From: Ignavibacteriales bacterium UBA6490
Lineage (GTDB): Bacteria; Bacteroidota; Ignavibacteria; Ignavibacteriales; Ignavibacteriaceae
Direction of reading: 5' to 3'
Length of the DNA: 9,505 nucleotides
NCBI GenBank assembly: GCA_002435365.1
Contig: DJMM01000057.1
Span: 1-9,505 of the forward strand
A program made the translations under genes and the position numbers. Under the pieces are notes generated by a model that saw only the letters and a list, made by a program, of their open reading frames with translations, made no database searches and was not told where the DNA came from. Below are positions 1 to 5,507 of this stretch, piece after piece (position 1 is the stretch's first letter; each line of letters opens with the position of its first letter).

Positions 1-17
1 TCAAAGGAGAAAAAGAT

Positions 18-296
18 ATGGGCAAAAGCAAGTTCACATCGGAGCAGATCATTAGTAAACTTCGAGAAGCAGAGGTTTTGCAATCAAATGGCCAAAGCAT
101 AACGGAGATATGTCGTCATCTTGGGATAAAGGACCAGACGTACTACAAGTGGCGAAAAGAATATGGAGGGATGCGAGTAGATCAGGCAAAGAGACTGAAA
201 GAAATAGAACAAGAGAACATCAGACTAAAGAAACTAGTAGCTGATCTATCACTTGATAACGCAATATTAAAGGAGACAGTCCGGGGAAACTACTAA
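18..296 (+). CDS. IS3-family transposase OrfA (helix-turn-helix/leucine-zipper subunit)
   Basis: This 92-residue protein is the DNA-binding part of an IS3-family transposase. It starts MGKSKFTSEQIISKLREAE, has a helix-turn-helix at about residues 22-46 (SITEICRHLGIKDQTYYKWR), and a C-terminal heptad-rich coiled coil at about 55-86 (LKEIEQENIRLKKLVADLSL) that in this family mediates oligomerisation. The ATG at 18 is preceded by AAAGGAG at 3-9 with an 8-nt gap, which supports this start. The stop at 294-296 falls inside a frameshift signal. By family precedent, OrfA alone tends to be a DNA-binding regulator, while the OrfAB fusion is the active transposase. Length is normal for the family. Confidence 0.93.
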   Translation: MGKSKFTSEQIISKLREAEVLQSNGQSITEICRHLGIKDQTYYKWRKEYGGMRVDQAKRLKEIEQENIRLKKLVADLSLDNAILKETVRGNY

Positions 297-318
297 GCCC
301 GGAAAAGAAGCGCCGGGC
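269..318 (+). promoter_or_regulatory. Programmed -1 ribosomal frameshift signal at the orfA/orfB junction
   Basis: Four elements line up in order. A Shine-Dalgarno-like AAAGGAG lies at 269-275. A slippery heptamer GGGAAAC lies at 284-290, read in the orfA frame as G GGA AAC and fitting the X XXY YYZ rule. The orfA stop TAA is at 294-296. A perfect 6-bp GC stem follows, GCCCGG at 297-302 pairing with CCGGGC at 313-318 across a 10-nt loop. The spacer from heptamer to stem is 6 nt and the SD-to-heptamer gap is 8 nt, both close to the arrangement known from dnaX-type bacterial frameshifting. After slippage translation continues as CTA CTA AGC CCG in the orfB frame. Confidence 0.82.
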
Positions 319-331
319 AGTTGAGGAAGTA

Positions 332-1138
332 ATGGAGAAGCTGAAAGTATCAGAACGAAGATTATGTTCAGTCCTTGGTCAACCAAGATCAACACAGAGA
401 AGGAAGATAAAGACAAAGGATGATGAACAAGCCCTTCGGGAAGAGATAGTAAAGTTAGCCTGTGATTATGGTCGTTATGGATATAGAAGAATAACAGCAT
501 TGCTGAGAAATCAGGGATGGAAAGTAAATCATAAACGAGTTGAGAGGATATGGAGACAAGAAGGACTAAAGGTACCACAGAAGCAGCCGAAGAGAAAAAG
601 GTTGTGGTTAAACGATGGTTCTTGTATAAGGCTGAGAGCTTTGTATCCCAATCACGTATGGAGCTATGATTTTGTAGCAGACAGAACAAGTGACGGAAGA
701 CCAATAAGAATGCTGACAATCATAGACGAATACACAAGAGAATGTTTAAGCATACATACTCAGAGACGAATAAAAGCACCGGAAGTACTTTACAAACTTT
801 CAGAACTATTTATTACAAAAGGAGTCCCGGATCATATACGTTCGGATAACGGATCAGAGTTCAGTGCAAAGTCAGTAAGAGGTTGGTTAGAAAGATTAGG
901 AGTAAAAACATTATTTATTGAACCAGGAAGTCCCTGGGAGAACGGTTATATAGAATCATTTAATGGAAAACTAAGGGATGAGCTATTGAACGGAGAAATA
1001 TTTGATAATATTTTAGAGGCAAGAGTTATTGCAGAACAATGGAGAGAACATTACAATAAAATCAGACCGCATAGTTCATTAAATTTTCGACCTCCGGTAC
1101 CGGAGGTAATGATCCCTCATCAATATGCCAGTGCTTGA
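332..1138 (+). CDS. IS3-family transposase OrfB (DDE integrase-like catalytic domain)
   Basis: This is the catalytic half of the IS3-family transposase. Counting from the ATG at 332 (268 aa), there is an N-terminal HTH_21-like region (about 35-90, YGRYGYRRITALLR), then an rve/integrase core with the DDE triad at D113 (SYDFVAD), D172 (SDNGSEF) and E208 (ENGYIESFNG), the last two separated by 35 residues. The C-terminal YNKIRPHSSLNFRPPVPE motif is typical. The frame is open upstream back to about 260. The functional product is probably an OrfAB fusion made by -1 slippage at 284-290, joining ...ETVRGN to LLSPEKKRRAVEEV and then MEKLKVSERR. The ATG at 332 has a GAGG at 323-326 that could allow some independent OrfB synthesis. 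The reading frame is intact. Confidence 0.93.
   Translation: MEKLKVSERRLCSVLGQPRSTQRRKIKTKDDEQALREEIVKLACDYGRYGYRRITALLRNQGWKVNHKRVERIWRQEGLKVPQKQPKRKRLWLNDGSCIRLRALYPNHVWSYDFVADRTSDGRPIRMLTIIDEYTRECLSIHTQRRIKAPEVLYKLSELFITKGVPDHIRSDNGSEFSAKSVRGWLERLGVKTLFIEPGSPWENGYIESFNGKLRDELLNGEIFDNILEARVIAEQWREHYNKIRPHSSLNFRPPVPEVMIPHQYASA
1091..1106. repeat. Perfect 16-bp palindrome in the 3' part of orfB
   Basis: CCTCCGGTACCGGAGG is its own reverse complement and encodes the RPPVPEV segment of OrfB. In RNA it could form a 6-bp GC-rich hairpin with a GTAC loop. It is not followed by a T-run, so it is not a standard intrinsic terminator. It lies 50 nt before the IS right terminal sequence. It may simply follow from codon choice in a conserved protein motif. 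Confidence 0.6.
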
Positions 1139-1155
1139 TGATGGATACTAACTTA

Positions 1156-1185
1156 TGCATTGGTACCATTAGTTGGGGCAGGTCA
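1156..1185 (+). repeat. IS right terminal sequence (inner copy, IRR-1)
   Basis: This 30-bp stretch begins TGCATTGGTACCATTAG and ends GGGGCAGGTCA, 18 nt after the orfB stop. The terminal ...TCA and its position just after orfB mark it as the right end of the IS. It recurs in direct orientation at 2395-2424 with 25 of 30 bases identical. The four bases after it are TGGG, the candidate target duplication if this end was used. The matching left end (expected to begin TGACCTGCCCC) is outside the window, and no such sequence is seen between here and the nuclease gene. Confidence 0.75.
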
Positions 1186-1290
1186 TGGGTTATAGCATTA
1201 GAATATATCATTGAGTTTACCATCTGGTTAAACGAGTAGACTAAGATAATTCTGGATAAGCAGAGTTTTTTCAAAACACCATAATCTTTT

Positions 1291-1296
1291 GGGAGG
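1291..1296 (+). promoter_or_regulatory. Ribosome binding site deciding the nuclease start
   Basis: GGGAGG followed by TGTC and ATG at 1301 is a strong Shine-Dalgarno with a short 4-nt gap. It overlaps the alternative TTG at 1289-1291, so that TTG cannot be served by it. This sets the nuclease start at 1301. Confidence 0.7.
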
Positions 1297-1300
1297 TGTC

Positions 1301-2386
1301 ATGCCAATAGAAGTAGCAATCTGGGAAGTAATAGATAACAGTTTAAATAAATTAGAGTTCTCAAGACTCCCACTCGAAGATAATCTACACAAAGCAATTA
1401 AAAATGATATGTCAATTATTTCTGATGAACTATTGTTAATAGGCTCTGAAGTACTAACCGTCTATGGTAAAAGAATTGATTTATTAGCAATAAATATTGA
1501 GGGTAACATTGTAATAATAGAGTTGAAACGTGACCGAACTCCTCGAGAAGTTGTTGCACAGACCATTGATTATGCTACCTGGGTACAGAAGTTATCTTAT
1601 GTTGAAGTAACTGATTTATTTAAGCTAAATTACCCTGGTAAGAACTTAGAAACAGCATTCTTTGACAAATTCGGTACATCTCTTCCTGAGGAACTAAACA
1701 AACAACATGAAATGCTTATAATTTGTTCAGAACTTGATTCTGAAACTGAAAGAATAATTAACTATCTGTCAGAAAACTATTCAGTACCAATAAATGCTGT
1801 TTTCTTCAGATATTTTCAGAAAAAGGGGAATGAATTTTTAACCAGAAGCTGGTTAATTGATCCGTCTGAAGTCAATGAAAAATCTCAGACCTTGAAATCC
1901 GAGAGTAAAAAAGAACCTTGGAATGGCAAAGATTTCGTTGGAAATGTTGATGTCGTGGATGAAGTATCTTCTTGGGAGGACTGTATTAAATACGGATTTA
2001 TTTCAGCTGGTGGGGGTAAGTGGTACTCCAATACATTAAAACAATTATTTCCAGGGGCACGATTATTTGCAATGATACCAAAGGTAGGTTACTTGGGAGT
2101 TGGTATAGTTAAAGACTATGTTGTACCTATTTCAGAATTTAAAATTAGTTGCGATGGGAATAATAAATTAATTTTGGATATGCCATTAAAATGTGAGGGC
2201 ATAAAAAAACACGCTGACGATTTAGAAAAATGTGAATACTTGGTACGGATTGACTGGATAAAAACGGAACAAGAATCAGAAGCTTTTTGGGTTAAGGGTT
2301 TAAGAGCAAATCAGAATAGTGCATTCAGATTAAGTAATCAATTTACACTGAGTAAACTTATTGAACATTTTAAATTAGAAGAATAA
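1301..2386 (+). CDS. Predicted PD-(D/E)XK nuclease (DUF91/NucS-like) with C-terminal PUA/EVE-like domain
   Basis: This 361-aa protein shows a PD-(D/E)XK nuclease core near its N terminus. E26 lies in an early helix (PLEDNLH), D60 in GKRIDLLA, and E74-x-K76 in NIVIIELKRD. A following helix carries Q87 and Y91 (QTIDY, the QxxxY pattern of RecB/Cas4-type nucleases). This layout matches the DUF91/endonuclease-NucS-like group. The C-terminal half (about 205-361) has SWEDCIKYGFISAGGGKWY, then ARLFAMIPKVGYLGVGIV, which reads like a small PUA/EVE-type beta barrel, and ends with WVKGLRANQNSAFRL. A nuclease plus a possible modified-base reader suggests nucleic-acid surveillance; that role is inference. 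ATG 1301 is chosen because GGGAGG at 1291-1296 precedes it; the in-frame TTG at 1289 overlaps this site. The gene is visibly more AT-rich than the genes to its right and is bracketed by two IS right ends. No signal peptide or membrane segment is seen. Confidence 0.72.
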   Translation: MPIEVAIWEVIDNSLNKLEFSRLPLEDNLHKAIKNDMSIISDELLLIGSEVLTVYGKRIDLLAINIEGNIVIIELKRDRTPREVVAQTIDYATWVQKLSYVEVTDLFKLNYPGKNLETAFFDKFGTSLPEELNKQHEMLIICSELDSETERIINYLSENYSVPINAVFFRYFQKKGNEFLTRSWLIDPSEVNEKSQTLKSESKKEPWNGKDFVGNVDVVDEVSSWEDCIKYGFISAGGGKWYSNTLKQLFPGARLFAMIPKVGYLGVGIVKDYVVPISEFKISCDGNNKLILDMPLKCEGIKKHADDLEKCEYLVRIDWIKTEQESEAFWVKGLRANQNSAFRLSNQFTLSKLIEHFKLEE

Positions 2387-2394
2387 GTATATAG

Positions 2395-2424
2395 TGCATT
2401 GGTATCATTATAAGAGGCAGGTCA
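2395..2424 (+). repeat. Second IS right-end-like sequence (outer copy, IRR-2)
   Basis: Beginning TGCATTGGTATCATTATAAG and ending AGGCAGGTCA, this 30-bp sequence matches 1156-1185 at 25 of 30 positions, in the same orientation and without gaps. The outer 9 bases GGCAGGTCA are identical. It starts 8 nt after the nuclease stop codon. The next bases are AAAA, the candidate target duplication if this end was used in transposition. No transposase gene lies immediately before it; the nuclease gene occupies the space between the two copies. Confidence 0.72.
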
Positions 2425-2463
2425 AAAATAAATAGTTTTCAAATCATCATTTTTTAATATTTT

Positions 2464-2485
2464 TGTCCCCTATATGTCCCTTATA
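2464..2485. repeat. Two-unit 11-bp tandem repeat in the intergenic gap
   Basis: TGTCCCCTATA (2464-2474) is followed directly by TGTCCCTTATA (2475-2485), 10 of 11 bases identical. It lies in the AT-rich 101-bp gap between the outer IS end and the 3' end of glnA. The period of about one helical turn would suit a protein-binding site, but no nearby start codon gives it a target. No clear terminator hairpin for glnA is visible in this gap. Confidence 0.4.
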
Positions 2486-2525
2486 ACAAATAAAATTCCC
2501 ATAACTTATTGTAATATATAATAAT

Positions 2526-3905
2526 TTACAAATTAAAGTACATTTTGTATTCAAAGGGATGCGGCATTGTACCTATCGCCATTATCTCTTCCTGTTTTAT
2601 CTTCACCCACTGGTTCAGCAGTTCATCGCCGAAAATATTCCCTCTTCTTAAAAAGTCATTGTCTTCCTTCAATGCATCCAGCGCTTCGGCCAAATTGCGG
2701 GGAAGGAAGTGTATATTATCCTTTAGGCTTTCATCAATATTTTTGTCGAAAGGTCCGTAGCCTTCTTTAACGGGATCTATTTTATTAACCACTCCGTCTA
2801 TTCCTGCCAGCAGCATGGCTACAAGACACAGATACGGATTCGCGGTTGCGTCCGGCGGACGGTATTCAAACCTGGTTGCTTCCGGATCGGAAACATATTT
2901 AGGTATGCGAATAGCGCCTGACCGGTTTCCCTGTCCATATGTAAGTGCTACCGGCGCTTCATATCCCGGAACCAGTCTTTTGTATGAATTTGTGCTTGGA
3001 TTTGTAAAAGCTGAAAGCGCAGGACCATGTTTCAGCATTCCGCCTATAAAAAACCTGGCCAGTTCGCTTAAGTTCCCGTACTCCCCTTTTTTATAAAAAA
3101 GGTTTTTACCATTCTTTGTAAGATAAAGGTGAAGATGCATTCCGTTGCCGGCCTGCTGGTACATCGGCTTGGGCATAAAAGTTATGTACAGATTTTTCTG
3201 CAGCGCGAAATTAAACAGCGCATATTTTGTCGAAACAACATTATCCCCGGTAGTTAAAAGATCGGAAAAATATGTTTCAATTTCCTGCTGTCCCCTTTCG
3301 CCTCCTTCATGATGATGGTACTTTACCTGTATTCCGAATTTATTAAGTATTTTGCATGCCTCGTCCCTGAAATCATCATACACATCAAACGGATTGGCGG
3401 CATGGTACGCTTTTTTATAAAACTCTTCGGCATGCTCAACTTTATAATATGAAGAAGAGGTGCGGGTATCATATTCAACATTGGAGAATATATAGAATTC
3501 AAACTCCGGGCCCCACCAGCTTTTATCAGCTCCTGTATATTTCCTGAGCAGAAGTTCCGCTTTTTTTGCCAGCATTCGTCCATCCTGCGAAAAGGGGGTT
3601 CTCTCCTTGTCGGTGAGCATAACATGAGAGTAGAAACTCAATGTGGGCGCATCCCTGAAGGGATCAATAACCGCAGTTTCAAGATCCGGGATAAGGATCA
3701 TATCGCTGTTCTCCACCTTCTTAAATGAATAGCCGGAGCCGTCGAATCCCACACCTTCTTTAACAAGCATTTCAAGAATATTATTCTTAACAGGAAGCGT
3801 TATATGGTGAAGTCGTCCGGACAGATCGATACATTTAAGATCGATGAATTCTATTTTATTTTTTTTAATTAGCGTGTTATATTTTATAAATAATGACTGC
3901 TGCAT
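2526..3905 (-). CDS. glnA: Type I glutamine synthetase, short (GSI-alpha-like) form
   Basis: The enzyme makes glutamine from glutamate, ammonia and ATP in the cytoplasm. From the ATG at 3905 it is 459 aa. Visible signatures are GFDGSGYSF (53-61), metal ligands E134 and E136 in WGPEFEF, E200 and E208 in HHEGGERGQQE, H257 in GNGMHLH, the NPSTNSYKRLVPGYEAP loop (302-318), GNRSGAIRIP (326-335), and E347/R349 in EYRPPDATANPYL. The adenylylation-loop tyrosine of GSI-beta enzymes is not evident in the corresponding region (about 388-402, NIDESLKDNIHFLP), so control by GlnE seems unlikely. The frame stays open to a TTG at 3983, but family alignment begins near MQQSLFIKYN; a GTG three codons upstream (3914) is an alternative. 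No good Shine-Dalgarno precedes either. It lies downstream of eno on the same strand. Confidence 0.93.
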   Translation of the reverse strand: MQQSLFIKYNTLIKKNKIEFIDLKCIDLSGRLHHITLPVKNNILEMLVKEGVGFDGSGYSFKKVENSDMILIPDLETAVIDPFRDAPTLSFYSHVMLTDKERTPFSQDGRMLAKKAELLLRKYTGADKSWWGPEFEFYIFSNVEYDTRTSSSYYKVEHAEEFYKKAYHAANPFDVYDDFRDEACKILNKFGIQVKYHHHEGGERGQQEIETYFSDLLTTGDNVVSTKYALFNFALQKNLYITFMPKPMYQQAGNGMHLHLYLTKNGKNLFYKKGEYGNLSELARFFIGGMLKHGPALSAFTNPSTNSYKRLVPGYEAPVALTYGQGNRSGAIRIPKYVSDPEATRFEYRPPDATANPYLCLVAMLLAGIDGVVNKIDPVKEGYGPFDKNIDESLKDNIHFLPRNLAEALDALKEDNDFLRRGNIFGDELLNQWVKIKQEEIMAIGTMPHPFEYKMYFNL

Positions 3906-3933
3906 GGTTTTCACATCTGTTTTATTGAAAGAG

Positions 3934-4032
3934 AAGAGGCTGCACTGAAAATCATTTCGATGAGAGGTGATATTGAAATGCAAGTTGGAGATTTTGCAAA
4001 TACATCACAAATGATTTAAAAAACAGCCTCTT
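3934..4032. repeat. 99-bp two-tier inverted repeat between eno and glnA
   Basis: Outer arms AAGAGGCTG (3934-3942) and CAGCCTCTT (4024-4032) are perfect 9-bp complements. Inner arms AAATCATTT (3949-3957) and AAATGATTT (4009-4017) are also perfect 9-bp complements. The arms are separated by 6 nt on each side, so the structure is a long hairpin with a symmetric 6x6 internal loop. Shorter pairings inside (GTGAT 3967-3971 with ATCAC 4004-4008, TGCAA 3979-3983 with TTGCA 3994-3998) could extend it. Read as DNA it has 24-bp terminal inverted repeats with 19 matches, like a small MITE. Read as RNA on the minus strand it would be a leader 29 nt before glnA. No clear target-site duplication flanks it. 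Confidence 0.68.
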
Positions 4033-4038
4033 TATTTT

Positions 4039-5331
4039 TTAAGCATTAAAATTTATTGCAGATAAACCGGGATACAGTGCAGATGTTCCCAGTTCTTCTT
4101 CGATTCTTAAAAGCTGGTTGTATTTGGCAATCCTGTCGGTCCTTGAAAGCGAGCCTGTTTTTATCTGTCCCGCATTCGTAGCAACGGCAAGATCGGCAAT
4201 AACCGTATCTTCAGTTTCACCGGATCTATGACTTATAACATTTGTATAACCGGCTTTTTTCGCCATCTCGATGGCATCCAGGGTTTCAGTAAGCGTTCCT
4301 ATCTGATTTAACTTGATCAATATCGAGTTTGCTATACCTTTTTCGATACCTTCAAACAATCTTGCTGTATTTGTTACAAAAAGATCGTCGCCAACCAGCT
4401 GTATTTTTGAACCCAGACGCTCAGTGAGGAGCTGCCAGCCATCCCAGTCGTTTTCATCCAGTCCGTCCTCAATTGATATGATAGGATACTGCTTAATCCA
4501 GTTTTCATAAAAGTCCACCATCTGCGCGGAAGTTTTTGTATCCTTTGTCGACTTGAAGAACTGGTATAACTTTTTATCCTTCAGGAACATTTCACTTGAA
4601 GCAACATCCAGCGCCAGCGCAATATCAGTACCTGCCTTATACCCTGTTTTTTCAATTGCCTGCAGTATAACCTCCAATGCTTCGTCATTGGATTTAAGGT
4701 TCGGGGCAAATCCTCCTTCATCACCAACTGCAGTGTTATAACCTTTTTTGCTCAGAACAGATTTAAGAGCATGAAAAGTTTCTGCACCCATTCGAAGAGC
4801 TTCGGTAAATGATTCGGCACCGACCGGCATAATCATAAATTCCTGGAAGTCTACATTATTATCAGCATGCTTTCCACCGTTCAGAATATTCATCATGGGA
4901 ACCGGCAGAGTACGTGCATTAACGCCGCCGATATATCTGTATAAAGGGAGTCCCAGAAATTCAGCAGCTGCCCTGGCACACGCCAGCGATACACCGAGAA
5001 TCGCATTTGCGCCAAGAACCTCTTTATTCGGCGTGCCGTCAAGACTGATAAGGAATTCATCTATTCCTGCCTGGTCCAGTACATCGAAATCGATTAATTC
5101 TTCAGCAATCTTTTCGTTTACATTATCAACGGCTTTCAGTACGCCTTTTCCCATGTATCTTTCTTTATCACCATCTCTCAACTCAACAGCTTCATGTTCA
5201 CCTGTCGATGCACCGCTTGGAACCGCTGCACGACCTATAATTCCGCTTTCAAGCATCACTTCCGCCTCAAGAGTAGGATTTCCTCTTGAATCAAGGACTT
5301 CACGAGCCAGAACATCAACAATAGTAGTCAT
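4039..5331 (-). CDS. eno: Enolase (phosphopyruvate hydratase)
   Basis: Enolase converts 2-phosphoglycerate to phosphoenolpyruvate in glycolysis and is usually also an RNA degradosome or surface-associated protein in some bacteria. The 430-aa product has the usual length. All catalytic and Mg2+ residues can be placed by comparison with the E. coli enzyme: E164 and E205 (GDEGGFAPNL), metal ligands D242, E288 (SIEDGLDENDW) and D315 (VGDDLFVTN), K340 (LIKLNQIGTLTET) and K391 (GQIKTGSLSRTDR). SHRSGETEDT is at 367-376 and the N-terminal REVLDSRGNPT is intact. The start at 5331 is preferred over upstream in-frame codons because MTTIVDVLAREV is the family N terminus and GGAG lies 6 nt upstream (5341-5338). 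glnA follows on the same strand after 133 bp, so cotranscription is possible but interrupted by an inverted repeat. Confidence 0.98.
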   Translation of the reverse strand: MTTIVDVLAREVLDSRGNPTLEAEVMLESGIIGRAAVPSGASTGEHEAVELRDGDKERYMGKGVLKAVDNVNEKIAEELIDFDVLDQAGIDEFLISLDGTPNKEVLGANAILGVSLACARAAAEFLGLPLYRYIGGVNARTLPVPMMNILNGGKHADNNVDFQEFMIMPVGAESFTEALRMGAETFHALKSVLSKKGYNTAVGDEGGFAPNLKSNDEALEVILQAIEKTGYKAGTDIALALDVASSEMFLKDKKLYQFFKSTKDTKTSAQMVDFYENWIKQYPIISIEDGLDENDWDGWQLLTERLGSKIQLVGDDLFVTNTARLFEGIEKGIANSILIKLNQIGTLTETLDAIEMAKKAGYTNVISHRSGETEDTVIADLAVATNAGQIKTGSLSRTDRIAKYNQLLRIEEELGTSALYPGLSAINFNA

Positions 5332-5337
5332 TTTTTT

Positions 5338-5341
5338 CTCC
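5338..5341 (-). promoter_or_regulatory. Ribosome binding site of eno
   Basis: On the minus strand GGAG is followed by six A residues and then the ATG at 5331. This supports the internal Met as the true start instead of the upstream in-frame extension to 5379. Confidence 0.65.
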
Positions 5342-5367
5342 GCAATAATTTTAATAATTGTCTGTAT

Positions 5368-5375
5368 CAAAAATA
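5368..5375 (-). promoter_or_regulatory. Possible Bacteroidetes-type -7 element for eno
   Basis: On the minus strand TATTTTTG fits the TAnnTTTG -7 consensus of Bacteroidetes promoters and would give a short leader of about 30 nt before eno. No matching -33 TTTG is seen at the expected distance, and the region is AT-rich, so chance is a real possibility. Confidence 0.25.
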
Positions 5376-5507
5376 GCACTAAATAAATTTATTCCGAAGC
5401 AATTTATACTGCCGTTTATTTATTATTTAAGCCATTCCTAACAATAAGAGTAATAATATACTTCCGTATTCATAATATTTTAGGATCGAAAATCAGGAAG
5501 TTCTGCC

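Larger units (their letters stand above)
1..1185 (+). mobile_element. IS3-family (IS407-like group) insertion sequence, left end outside window
   Basis: Two overlapping-frame transposase genes (orfA and orfB in the -1 frame) followed closely by a terminal sequence ending in GGCAGGTCA define an IS3-family element. The orfA and orfB sequences resemble the IS407 subgroup (orfB region with KLKVSERR...VLGQPRSTQR and a D,D(35)E core). The right boundary is set at 1185 because IS3-family ends are characteristically 5'-TGA...TCA-3', and the sequence 1156-1185 recurs in diverged form at 2395-2424. Only 17 bases lie before orfA, so the left inverted repeat and target duplication cannot be seen. Both reading frames are intact, so the element may be active. 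Confidence is high for the family, moderate for the exact right boundary. Confidence 0.88.
1186..2424 (+). mobile_element. Candidate IS-borne passenger segment carrying the nuclease gene
   Basis: The interval between the two right-end copies (period 1239 bp) contains only the nuclease gene and a 115-bp leader. Base composition is AT-rich like the IS region and unlike glnA and eno. This is what a passenger-carrying IS (sometimes called a transporter IS) would look like, with the distal right end defining a longer unit. Alternatives are that the outer copy is a relic of an older related IS whose transposase was lost, or that the IS inserted beside a remnant end of a relative. The left end, outside the window, is needed to decide. 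Confidence 0.45.
5332..5507. other. Divergent intergenic region between eno and the outer-membrane protein gene
   Basis: This 176-bp AT-rich region must hold promoters for both eno (leftward) and the 5508 gene (rightward). Apart from the possible -7 element for eno, I see a 12-bp AT palindrome AATAAATTTATT at 5382-5393 and no recognisable operator or riboswitch. The rightward gene has AGGAAG at 5495-5500, 7 nt before its ATG. Confidence 0.5.

Noticed and set aside
267..719. 150-codon open frame on the minus strand across the IS
   Set aside because: It is antisense to orfB, low complexity in Leu/Ser, and has no recognisable domain. orfB on the plus strand has clear DDE motifs.
1062..1274. 70-codon minus-strand open frame over the IS right end
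   Set aside because: It overlaps the end of orfB and the terminal repeat, has no domain signal, and has no convincing ribosome binding site.
1186..1290. Outward-facing promoter for the nuclease at the IS right end
   Set aside because: TTGAGT (1211-1216) and TAAGAT (1242-1247) resemble -35 and -10 boxes, but the 25-nt gap between them is too long. No better pair was found.
2815..3096. 93-codon plus-strand open frame opposite glnA
   Set aside because: It is antisense to conserved glutamine synthetase motifs and has no independent evidence.
3906..3983. N-terminal extension of glutamine synthetase to a TTG at 3983
   Set aside because: The family N terminus begins near MQQSLFIKYN. The extension has no ribosome binding site and lies partly inside the inverted repeat.
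5332..5379. N-terminal extension of enolase
   Set aside because: MTTIVDVLAREV matches the family start and has GGAG 6 nt upstream. The extension is an unrelated hydrophobic run.
4895..5386. 163-codon plus-strand open frame opposite eno
   Set aside because: It is a shadow of enolase, which is complete with all catalytic residues. The translated product has the Ser/Ala/Thr-rich composition typical of an antisense frame.
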